DNA from: Kitagawia praeruptora
Lineage: Eukaryota; Streptophyta; Magnoliopsida; Apiales; Apiaceae
Assembly (NCBI GenBank): GCA_037693485.1
Contig: CM075348.1
Span: forward strand, 101,292,109 to 101,356,108
Reading direction: 5' to 3'
DNA: 64,000 nt
This document shows, in pieces, positions 24,541-33,824 of this stretch. A program made the position numbers and the translations under genes. Every line of letters begins with the position of its first letter. Position 1 is the first letter of the stretch. The notes under the pieces were generated by a model. That model was not told where the DNA came from. It saw nothing but the letters and a program-made list of their open reading frames with translations, and ran no database searches.

Positions 24541-24754
24541 TGTCAAACTGGTATCAACATAGAGAAAGTGAAGAAGAAGACTATCATATTGATGAAAATG
24601 AAAAACAGAGATAGTGTTATGATTACACCAGACAAGTATATATAGACTTGTCTGTAACAAACTTCTAACTAACTTGGTCAACATTATAATATGCTGGTCA
24701 ACTAAGTCATAACAAGAGAATAGCCTATATTAGCCTATAGTATTATGCTTAACA
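24541..24754 (-). repeat. 5' LTR of the copia element
   Basis: 214 bp, nearly identical to the LTR sequence at 18732-18760 plus 19498-19696. Contains a TATA-like segment (tatatatag near 24638). Confidence 0.93.
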
Positions 24755-24759
24755 GTTGC

Positions 24760-26109
24760 ATTCATAATTGTTCGACAAAATAATGCAAAAACATGTTCCC
24801 ATTGGTTGGCCTAAAGCAAAAACAAACCAATTTACACTACCCATAAATAAATGTTTAAAGAAATTTAAACCATAGTCCAGAAAATGTTCCTGCTAGAGTT
24901 TTTCAATGGAAACTCAAAGTGACCATTACTGATGCAAAGGGGAGTTTCAGGTGATAATTTTTATCTTGATATCGGTTCTTAGTTATTACCTAAAGCCAAC
25001 AAATCTGGAATTCCACATCGCTTGTCACAATATCTATTCGTAAACTTCGGTGAAATCTATGTTTAGTTTAATACCAAGAATTCTAATTTAGAAGCAGCTA
25101 AATTTTTCACTTCACCTAAACAGTCTGGTGCCATGCCAGGCGGTCTATTGCATTTTAAAACATTATATAATTATAAAGAGCAATTTCGTTTATTCATCTA
25201 GAATCTCTTTAGAGAGTTGGAAGAGGTAGGCATGTTTCTTTATCAAATGTTGGTAACATTAAATGTGACAACTGACTTTTGCACTGGAAAAGTACCACGG
25301 ATATAAAAAGATACAAACAATAATGTACCTAAAGTTTAACAGGTCATTGTGTTCTTTAATAGCTTTTGAGAACTCAGATTTAATTTGCTTGCTGGAAGAT
25401 TCTCTTGAAAGACGGCATCTTCATAAAATTGTCGCATGATTGACATTTAGTCAAATAACATATAGAAAACATGTAGAGGATGTCACACCAACCAGCCAAA
25501 TTAAGATATGTCATATGTACCTTCAGGTTCTCCAGTCTTTGTATAAGTTCACCATGTAGTCTCTCTTTCCTAGTATCTTATTAACTTCTAAGGCAAAATT
25601 GGACATATCTGAAATGTGGTTTCTGCACCACCCTTGATGAAGCTCCATGATCATTATTAACAGATAAAGTACCTATGACCCAGAGAATAGATTATGAAAT
25701 CTCTTTTCAGTTTCGCCGCTGGACATCTGTATCTGCGAATGGCTGGAAAGATACATTTTCATATCAATCAACAAAAGAGAAATAGATACACTTCATTCGT
25801 CATTTCTTCCTGTTTGGAGTTCATCGTGATCTCTACGGTAATTTGGCAATGGGACCTTGTAGAAAGTTACATGTACTATAATAACTGATCTGATCACATG
25901 GAAAGACCATTAACGGCTCCTTATGAGTCCTGAAGTTGATTACGGGCATGAAATTAATCCGAAAACTTTTTCAAACAAGAAAATTAGAACACATTTTTCG
26001 AGTTAGCCATATAGAAATAACATGTTTCCAGCAATTAAACAACAAAAATCTGAACACATGCTCACAGTTGGTTGTAAAAGAAATTGTTTTTTGAGCAATT
26101 AGATTTTAT
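24760..26109. other. Non-element island, possible minus-strand exon remnants
   Basis: No transposon signature. On the minus strand short exon-like frames flanked by AG/GT appear at 25521-25569 (KERLHGELIQRLENLK) and 25329-25418 (SKQIKSEFSKAIKEHNDLL), both coiled-coil-like. Their phases do not join as read. A segment near 24905-24955 resembles 47195-47245. This may be decayed host gene sequence; the identity is unknown. Confidence 0.3.
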
Positions 26110-26161
26110 ATTATAAAAGCATTCAGGTCCACAACCACCGTGGGTTGGACCAGCCACCAGG

Positions 26162-26275
26162 ATAACCGCAACCTTTCAATGCGGCAGAAGGGTCCGCAAC
26201 ATTTCCATGCGGCAGAAGGGTTCCGCAACCTTTAAATGCGGTAGAAGGGTCCGCAACCCTTCATTGCGGCAGAAT
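26162..26275. repeat. MULE left-end subterminal array of CCGCAAC...GCGGCAGAAGGGT units
   Basis: Four units of about 30-33 bp, each running ccgcaac(c/a)tt to tgcggcagaagg. The half-sites CCGCAA and TGCGG are inverted repeats of each other, so each unit can form a small hairpin and could bind a dimeric protein. Confidence 0.85.
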
Positions 26276-26466
26276 TCTTTTGAAAATTAAATTAAAAATA
26301 GAAAAATAAGATAAAATTCGAATTTAAATTCATAAAATTTCAAATATTAATACTCATTAATTCTGTGATTAATTGTACATTAGATTCACTAATTTTCTAT
26401 TTTTTGAGATTTTTACATTAGATTAACTAATTTAGGAGTACGGGTCAAATCGATAGTTGACCACGA

Positions 26467-27092
26467 CTTTTACCTTCCAAATTAATTTATTATTTTTTGA
26501 AATATTGGGAATATCAATAAATTAGACATATATTGACTTACGTGCGGTTGTATTGTCGATAAGTATTTTTTAAAAAATAGAAACAACAATCCGGGACAAA
26601 GCACTAGTTAGATATACTGGTCAAATCGATAGTTCACTACCACTTTTACCATCCAAATAAACTTATTATTTTTTGAAATATTGGGAATATCACTAAATTA
26701 GACATATATTGACATATGTGCGGTTGGATCGTCGATAAGTATTTTTTAAAAAACATGAAACAACAATCCGGGACAGGCATATACTGTCCCGGATTGTTGT
26801 TTCTATTTTTTAAAAAATACTTATCGACGATCCAACCGCACATATGTTAATATATGTCTAATTTAGTGATATTCCCAAGTTTTGAAAAAATAATAAGTTT
26901 ATTTGGATGGTAAAAGTGGTAGTGAACTATCGATTTGACCAGTATATCTAACTAGTGCTTTGTCCCGGATTGTTGTTTCTATTTTTTAAAAAATACTTAT
27001 CGACGATACAACCGCACGTAAGTCAATATATGTCTAATTTAGTGATATTCCCAATATTTCAAAAAATAAAAAATTAATTTGGAAGGTAAATG
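26467..27092. repeat. Large hairpin: ~305-bp arms in the MULE 5' region
   Basis: 26467-26775 and 26788-27092 are inverted copies with a tiny loop around aggcatatact. Each arm holds two head-to-tail ~177-bp units (tttacc at 26468 and 26645). The word ccgggaca/tgtcccgg sits at the apex. It lies upstream of the transposase gene; a transcript through it would form long double-stranded RNA. Confidence 0.9.
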
Positions 27093-27296
27093 TTACCATC
27101 TTGATTTATTTTTCAACAGTTATCTAAGATTGAGATGTACATGTCATTCCATCATTATTTAAACTACATAACATGTAAAAAATATTCATATTACATTATT
27201 AAAGATACTTTAAAGTTAAAATTAATATATTTTATTATTTTGATGCATATTTGAAGATTTGAAAATTAAACAAAAAAAAGAAAAAAATCTTAAATT

Positions 27297-27480
27297 ACTG
27301 CCGCAATGAGACATTGCGGTAATTTTTCCTGCCGCAATGTTTGGTTGTGGCTCAGAAAAATTTTAAGACATTAATTATGGTTGGTGGCTGGTAATAAATG
27401 AACCATCCGCAGCAATGTTTCATTGCGGCAGTTGGCAATTAAGGCTTCCTGCCGCAATGAAATATTGCGGTAGGCGTGAA
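27297..27480. repeat. CCGCAA/TTGCGG palindromic motifs upstream of the transposase
   Basis: Two palindrome-type blocks (ctgccgcaatgagacattgc; ctgccgcaatgaaatattgc) and single half-sites, the same motif as in the element ends. Confidence 0.75.
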
Positions 27481-27615
27481 ATTTGTTTCCTTTAAGGTTA
27501 CAGATTTTGTCTTTTTTTTTCACTTTCCTTTTTTCCAAACAGCAGAAAACACCAACGAATTTCAAGGGTTTGGAGCTCAAAAATTCATCCAAAATTAAGG
27601 TTAGTGCTCTATTCA

Positions 27616-30205
27616 ATGGCTTCATTTTTATTTAGCTCTTCTAGTTCATCTAGTGAACGTAATGGTGATGATTATGTTACGCCGCCCGTTAAAAAAAATC
27701 ATGTTTCTCGTAAATTATTCGTTGATGATGTAGATATTGATAATTATTATAGTAGTGTTCATAAACGTAGAGTGAATTACAATGTTCATAAAAATAAAAT
27801 GAATGTTGATGATGTTGGTGGGGAAAAAAATGATGGTGGAAAGGGTAAAAACATGATAATTATTAGTGATGGTGATGATGAAAAAGATGAGAAATTTGGG
27901 ATGGGAAAAAATGATGATGAAGGAGATGAGGATATTAGGATGGAAAAAAATTGATGATGAGGAGGATGTTAGGATGGGAAAAAATGTTGATGATGAGGAT
28001 GTTAGGATGAGAAAAAATGATGATGATGAGGATATTGGAAACCAAAATTTTGATTTTACATTTGCGGATGTTAATAAGGTTGTGCCTTGTGTTGGAATGA
28101 TTTTCGATACATTAGATGAGGCGGAAAGTTTTTATAGAAATTATGGTCAAAATGTCGGATTCGAGATAATAATTAGGAATACTCATAAACATCAACGGAG
28201 TCATGATCCATCATCCCGTTTGTTTATTTGTAAGAAGGGTGGAAGAGTAGCACCGGAATCGGATTATCGTGATAAAGGAAAACGACGCATTAGGGATGTA
28301 GATCCACGAACGAATTGTCGTGCTCGAATGTACGTATGTCACCTAGTGAATGTAAACAAATGGAAGGTAACTTTGGTTGATTTGAAACATAATCATTCCA
28401 TGGTAACACCGGATAAGCGACAATTTTTTCAAACATCACGCAACATCGATCCGATCACCCGATCATTGATTGAGTTGTTTAACAAATCGGGGATCGAGAC
28501 GAGTAAAATGATGAAATATCTTGGTGAGACATGTGGAGGCATTGAAAATTTAGGGTTTTCTAATCAAGATGTACGTAATGTCATACGGGATATTCGGCAC
28601 CGAGTGTTTGATTCCGGTGATGCGGAGTGTGGCTTGGCCTTGTTACGAAAGTTACAACAATAGAATGCGTTCGGTCATTTCTTCTATCGAGTGGATGTGG
28701 ATAACGAGAATCGTGTTAAAGGTTTGGTGTGGGTTGATCCTCGATGCATGAACGCTTACAAGAATTTTGGTGATGTGGTGACGTTCGACTCAACTTATCG
28801 AACGAATAGGTATTGTATGCCTTTCATACCTATTACGGGGGTGAACCACCATTACCAAAATATTTTGTTTGGATTTGCACTCATGAGAGATGAGACCGAG
28901 ACTTCTTATCAATGGGTTTTAGAAACTTGGTTGGAAGCCGTTGACAACAAACCTCCCACTACAATAATTACCGATCAAGACATTGCTTTGGGAAATGCTA
29001 TTGCCACGGTTATGCCCGAAACAAATCACTTATATTGTACATGGCATATAAGTAGTAAATTTCCCGAGAAGTTATCTAGTTTGTACACCAAATATCCGGA
29101 ATTCAAAACGGATTTTAATGCATGTGTGTGCAAGTCGTTGTCTCCCACGGAATTTGAAGGTAGATGGGAGGAATTGGTCGAGAAGTACAAACTTGAGGAT
29201 CATGTTTGGTTAAATGAAATGCATCGCATTAGACATCAATGGATTCGTGCTTACACAAAGTCGCATTTTGCCGCCGGTATGACCACTACCTCTAGAAGCG
29301 AATCAATGAATTCATTTTTTGATGAATATGTGCAAGCATCTACCGGTTTGAAAGAATTCATTGAGAATTCCCAAAAGGCTTTGGAGGCACAATATCTTAG
29401 GGAGGTTAAAAGTGACTACGAGAGCGAAGAAAGGGAAAGGAGACTAGTATTGCAATCATCCTTGGAAATTCATGCATCCGAAATTTACACGAAAGAGATG
29501 TTTAGGCGTTTTCAAAAGGAGCTTCTAAAAAGTACATCTTATGTCGTGACGAAAACTAAAGGTGGATGTCATTTGTTTAAAATGTTCGTGGTTGAGAAGT
29601 CTACCGTGCCGGAGGATCATAGAAGAAGCTATCGGTTGACGACCCATATTGATGGAAAGATTGAATGTGTTTGTAAGCAATTTGAACATTCGGGGATGAT
29701 TTGTAAACACATGATCTGTTACCTAGACATGAAACAAAAAATACGTATACCGAATGATTACATCATGTCTAGGTGGACAAAAAATGGCAACAAAATTGTC
29801 GGACCTCTACCTTATACCCCTCCCATTCTTGGTAATGTTGGTGAATCACAAGCATCAAGGTATAGTGCATTGTGCAAATCATTTCAAAATTTAGGCGCTG
29901 TTGGTAGTTGTTCCGTCCCACGTTTCAACTACGTGATGAACTTGATTAAGCGAGAGAGGTGTCACGTGGAAATTGCTTTTCCACAAGAAGATAAGATCGA
30001 ACAAATGAGCGAGTCGTTTCCTCAAGAAGATTGGGATCATGATCCGATATTCGATCCTCCAATGTCACAAACTAAGGGACGAAAGAAAGCGGCAAGATAT
30101 AAAAGTGGTATTGAAACGTCAACTTCAACAACCAAGCAACGAAAGTGCGGAAAATGTGGGTTGGTAGGAGCAAACCATGATAGAAGAAATTGTCCTGGCA
30201 ATTAG
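27616..30205 (+). pseudogene. FAR1/FHY3-family MULE transposase, one frameshift and one stop
   Basis: FAR1-type proteins are MULE transposases (or host factors derived from them). From the ATG at 27616: an N-terminal Ser-rich and Asp-rich low-complexity part, a FAR1 DNA-binding domain (about 28080-28400; SFYRNYGQNVGFEI, then TNCRARMYV), the MULE transposase core (VTFDSTYRTN with Asp at about 28787, IITDQD with Asp at about 28973, SRSESMNSFF with Glu at about 29300), a SWIM zinc finger (CVCKQFEHSGMICKH, about 29666-29712) and a zinc knuckle near the end (CGKCGLVGANHDRRNC). The DDE set is complete. Breaks: one extra A in the A7 run 27944-27950, and TAG at 28661-28663 inside a Gln run. No introns are needed. 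Either a recently dead gene or a gene with sequencing errors. Confidence 0.92.
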
Positions 30206-30250
30206 TTTCAATTGTATTCTGTAATATTTGAAACTATTTTTATTAATTAT

Positions 30251-30312
30251 CCGAGGTTAAGCGTGCTTGGGCTAGAGCAATTCTGGGATGGGTGACCCCC
30301 TGTGAAGTTCCC
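30251..30312 (+). other. 5S-rRNA-like internal promoter segment, copy 1 (partial)
   Basis: Contains GTTAAGCGTGCTTGGGC and GGATGGGTGACC, which correspond to the A box and C box of plant 5S rRNA genes. Only this central to 3' part is present. It forms a hairpin with the inverted copy at 30485. Confidence 0.75.
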
Positions 30313-30484
30313 TTTTTCCAATTTTTTTTTTTTAAAAGTTTGCTCAAAAAAATTATTATCTAATTTTTCTGAATCTACTAAATTATTTTTTCCTGGGACA
30401 TTTGGATTAAAATATAATTTTAAAAAAAAATTATCTAATTTTTTTGAGCAAACTTAATTTTCCAAAAAAAAATTTGGGAAAAAA
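30313..30484. other. AT-rich loop between 5S-like copies 1 and 2
   Basis: A-runs and T-runs that are themselves partly inverted (tttgctcaaaaaaatta / taatttttttgagcaaa). A near copy is at 32543-32715. No coding sequence. Confidence 0.7.
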
Positions 30485-31029
30485 GAACTTCCCAGGGGGT
30501 CACCCATCCCAGAATTGCTCTAGCCCAAGCACGCTTAACCTCGGAGTTTCGATTCACAACAACCCGCTCGGCCAGGAATGCCACTTCTGTTCATTTTAGC
30601 AACCGTTCATATATGAATGCGAAAATGAATTCCGCTCATATTTCAATATTTTTTTAAGTAATAATATTTTAAATTATTTATTTATAATTATTGCTTTAAA
30701 ATTCGAAAAAAACATCAAATTTTATTTTAAATTAATCCTTTCTTTCGAATTTTAGTTAAAAAACTTTGAATTTTTTTTTTCCCATTTTTCTCGAATTTTA
30801 AATTAATTATTAGGAATAAAATATAATTTATGTCTTTTTTCGATTTTTAAATGCAAATTTTGTCAAGTTTTAAAATAAATTCGAAGAAAAAATAATTTTT
30901 TTCATTTTTCTCGAATTTTTTATTTAACAATTGAAATAAATTGTAATTTTATCATTTTTCCAATTTTTAATATCTGGACATAAATAATAATAAAAAATTA
31001 TTGCCATCCGCAAGGCCTCATTGCGGCAG
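30485..31029 (-). repeat. Foldback arm 1, with 5S-like copy 2 at its end (30485-30584)
   Basis: About 545 bp that recur inverted at 31997-32542 and direct at 32716-33258. The inner end is the 5S-like segment (minus sense: gttaagcgtgcttgggctag, then gggatgggtgaccccctggg); the outer end is the CCGCAAGGCCTCATTGCGGC motif. The body is AT-rich with recurring tcgaattttaaatt words. Confidence 0.88.
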
Positions 31030-31065
31030 TAAAGAAACTGACGCCAAGCTGATGTCATGCTGTTG

Positions 31066-31140
31066 TAGTACACCGCGATGAGTCAATGCGGCAATATTTT
31101 TTTTAAATTTTACTGCCGCAATGACTCATTGCGGCAGGGT
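31066..31140. repeat. CCGCAA-type palindromes flanking the small ORF
   Basis: An imperfect pair (accgcgatgagtcaatgcgg) and a near-perfect palindrome (ctgccgcaatgactcattgc, 31121-31145). The motif family of the MULE ends. Confidence 0.75.
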
Positions 31141-31273
31141 ACACCCACCAGTTTGACACAGTCTTCCATATGTTCAACTTACATTCCAAAAAATTCAAAT
31201 GTTATTTTCAAGATACAATAAATTTTATTTTGAATTTTAATGTTGAAAAAATTTTACTTTGAAATATTTTCTC

Positions 31274-31281
31274 TATAAATA
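31274..31281 (+). promoter_or_regulatory. TATA box for the coiled-coil ORF
   Basis: TATAAATA, 79 bp upstream of the ATG at 31360, followed by a pyrimidine-rich leader (cttcttctcatttttctctc). Spacing suits a transcription start near 31305. Confidence 0.55.
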
Positions 31282-31359
31282 CTCACACCCTCAACCTAAA
31301 ATTTCATATTCTAATCTTCTTCTCATTTTTCTCTCTAGCAACCTAAAATTTTTCTTATC

Positions 31360-31548
31360 ATGGATTCAAAAAATGAGAACAATGCTAGTTTAAAAACAAA
31401 GTTGGTAGAAGCCAAGAGAGAAATCAAGCTTCTTGAAGATAAAGTTGTAGATTTGGAGGTAAAAGTCGAAGAGCTCGAAGAAGCCTTGAAAGAGGCTAAC
31501 ATGGAGAATGCCTATTTGATGAAATTGTACGGGCATGAATATCCGTAG
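31360..31548 (+). CDS. 62-residue coiled-coil peptide, unknown function
   Basis: A complete short ORF, ATG to TAG. The peptide is almost entirely charged heptads (ASLKTKLVEAKREIKLLEDK, then VVDLEVKVEELEEALKEANM), ending in a short non-coiled tail (LYGHEYP). No other domain. It has its own TATA box and leader and lies between inverted foldback arms (30485-31029 and 31997-32542), which therefore act like terminal inverted repeats around it. I do not recognise it. It could be a regulator that pairs with another coiled coil (the element's other proteins contain some), a captured exon, or chance, though coding bias and promoter argue against chance. 31549-31950 is AT-rich 3' flank. Confidence 0.55.
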   Translation: MDSKNENNASLKTKLVEAKREIKLLEDKVVDLEVKVEELEEALKEANMENAYLMKLYGHEYP

Positions 31549-31996
31549 ACGGAAGAAGAAGGAGGGCTCCGAAGAAATTGTTTTAAATAAAAATTGTATT
31601 TTGATGTTTTCCCCCCTCCAAAATTATTATTAATGAATTAAAATTTTCTTTTCATGTTTATTCTAAATATTTTGTATTATCTCCAATTCAATTAAAAAAT
31701 TATATATTTTCAACATTTATTCGATTAAATAAATATTTTTGGGTGAATTCAAATGAAAAAGAATTTTTTTGTAATTTTTGGAATAGAATTTTATTTTATC
31801 AATTTTTTTAAATTTTAAAATAAATTTTGGGAAAAAAAAATTCTTTCATTTTTCTCAAATTTAACATTTTAAATAAATTGTAATTTTATCATTTTTCCAA
31901 TTTTTAATTGAAATATTATGAATTAAATAATTTTTAAAAACTGGGATAAATTCGCAAGGCCTCAATGCGGCAAGAACAGGGCAAAACCTCTAGACC

Positions 31997-32542
31997 CTGC
32001 CGAAATGAGGCCTTGCGGATAGCAATAATTTTTTATTATTATTTATGTCCTGATATTAAAAATTGGAAAAATGATAAAATTACAATTTATTTCAATTGTT
32101 AAATGTAAAATTCGAGAAAAATGAAAAAAATTATTTTTTCCCCAAATTTTATTTTAAAACTTGACAAAATTTGCATTTAAAAATCGAAAAATGGCATAAG
32201 TTATATTTTATTCCTAATAATTAATTTAAAATTCGAGAAAAATGGGAGAAAAAAAAATTCCCAGTTTTTTAACTAAAATTCGAAAGAAAGGATTAATTTA
32301 AAAGAAAATTTGATGTTTTTTTCGAATTTTAAAGCAATGATTATAAATAAATAATTTAAAATATTATTACTTAAAAAATATTGAAATATGAGCGGAATTC
32401 ATTTCGCATTCATATATGAACGGTTGCTAAAATGAACAGATGTGGCATTCATGGCCGAGCGGGTTGTTACGAATCGAAACTTCGAGGTTAAGCGTGCTTG
32501 GGATAGAGCAATTCTGGGATGGGTGACCCCCTGGGAAGTTCC
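31997..32542 (+). repeat. Foldback arm 2 (inverted), with 5S-like copy 3 at 32442-32542
   Basis: Inverted copy of arm 1. The 5S-like end reads gttaagcgtgcttgggatag, then gggatgggtgaccccctggg, and ends gaagttcc as plant 5S genes do (gaagtcc). A flanking word tggccgagcgggttgtt is shared by all full copies. Confidence 0.88.
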
Positions 32543-32715
32543 ATTTTTCCAATTTTTTTCTTTTAAGTTTGCTCAAAAAAATTATTATCTAATTTTTCTG
32601 AATCTACTAAATTATTTTTTCCTGGGACATTTGGATTAAAATATAATTTTAAAAAAAAATTATCTAATTTTTTTGAGCAAACTTAATTTTCCAAAAAAAA
32701 AAATTTGGAAAAAAT

Positions 32716-33258
32716 GAACTTCCCAGGGGGTCACCATCCCAGAATTGCTCTAGCCCAAGCACGTTTAACCTCGAAGTTTCGATTCACAACAACCCGCTCG
32801 GCCAGGAATGCCACATCTGTTCATTTTAGCAACCGTTCATATATGAATGCGAAAATGAATTCCGCTCATATTTCAATATTTTTTTAAGTTATAATATTTT
32901 AAATTATTTATTTATAATTATTGCTTTAAAATTCGAAAAAAACATCAAATTTTATTTTAAATTAATCCTTTCTTTCGAATTTTAGTTAAAAAACTGGGAA
33001 TTTTTTTTCCCCATTTTTCTCGAATTTTAAATTAATTATTAGGAATAAAATATAATTTATGTCTTTTTTCGATTTTTAAATGCAAATTTTGTCAAGTTTT
33101 AAAATAAATTCGAAGAAAAAATAATTTTTTTCATTTTTCTCGAATTTTATATTTAACAATTGAAATAAATTGTAATTTTATCATTTTTCCAATTTTTAAT
33201 ATCAGGACATAAATAATAATAAAAAATAATTGCCATCCGCTAGGCCTCATTGCGGCAG
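32716..33258 (-). repeat. Foldback arm 3, with 5S-like copy 4 at 32716-32814
   Basis: Direct copy of arm 1, inverted to arm 2. Arms 2 and 3 with the loop 32543-32715 form one complete ~1.26 kb palindromic element ended by CCGC(A/T)AGGCC...TTGCGGCAG motifs. Confidence 0.88.
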
Positions 33259-33279
33259 GGCCGCAAGGCCTCATTGCGG

Positions 33280-33475
33280 CAGGGAGGAGTCCAGTAGCTT
33301 TTTAAAATGGAGCATCCGTTGATAAAATGGAGCATCCGTTGATAAAAAATTATTGCTATCCGCAAGCCCTCATTGCGGCAGGGAGGAGTCTAGTAGCTTT
33401 TTAAAATGGAGCATCCGTTGATAAAATGGAGCATCCGTTGATAGAATGGAGCATCCGTTGATAGACTCCTGTCAC
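33280..33475. repeat. Tandem repeats of aaatggagcatccgttgat and ggaggagtccagtagctttt
   Basis: Five copies of the 19-bp word aaaatggagcatccgttga in two groups, each preceded by ggaggagtc(c/t)agtagc. An inverted gctactggactcct occurs at 33504-33518, again making a foldback. 33540-33824 is AT-rich with no feature; it should contain the 3' UTR of the minus-strand gene. Confidence 0.85.
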
Positions 33476-33824
33476 AGGGGAAAACAGGGGAGGAGAGAGA
33501 AAAGCTACTGGACTCCTTCATGCCGCAATGAGGCCTTGCGGATATCCGCAAGGAGTCATTGCAGCTAGGTTTTTTTTTTTTTTTTTTAAAAGTCTGCTTG
33601 TTTTTTCTTCTACCCAGTAAAAATAGACAGCAAAAAAAACTGCAATAAGGAATCTGTTTTTACTGCTTTCCATCTACATTTTATAAAACCTGTTTTAACC
33701 ACATAAACGCGAAATACCATATCAACACAATCCCAACCAATATAAATACAACAATACAACTACCTATTTTCAAAGCAAAATTAACAAAATAATAATACAA
33801 TCAAATAAACAAGATCAAATTTAA

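Larger units (their letters stand above)
18732..24754 (-). mobile_element. Ty1/copia retrotransposon with nested LINE
   Basis: The LTRs are 18732-19696 (3' LTR, split by a LINE) and 24541-24754 (5' LTR, 214 bp), both running TGTCAAACTGG to GCTTAACA on the plus strand. The flanking duplication is GTTGC at 18727-18731 and 24755-24759. The primer site TGGTATCAAAGACC (initiator-Met tRNA type) directly abuts the 5' LTR, and the polypurine tract cttgagggagga abuts the 3' LTR (both minus sense). LTR copies differ at only two or three positions outside the LINE junction, so the insertion is young, yet the gag-pol frame is already broken. Confidence 0.95.

Noticed and set aside
27616..30205. Domesticated host FAR1/FHY3 transcription factor
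   Set aside because: It lies inside delimited MULE ends with subterminal arrays, is intronless, and has a frameshift and a stop.
30251..32814. Functional 5S rRNA genes
   Set aside because: Only the internal control region matches well; the 5' third and flanks differ, and copies are inverted in foldback arms, so they are 5S-derived sequence and not rRNA genes.
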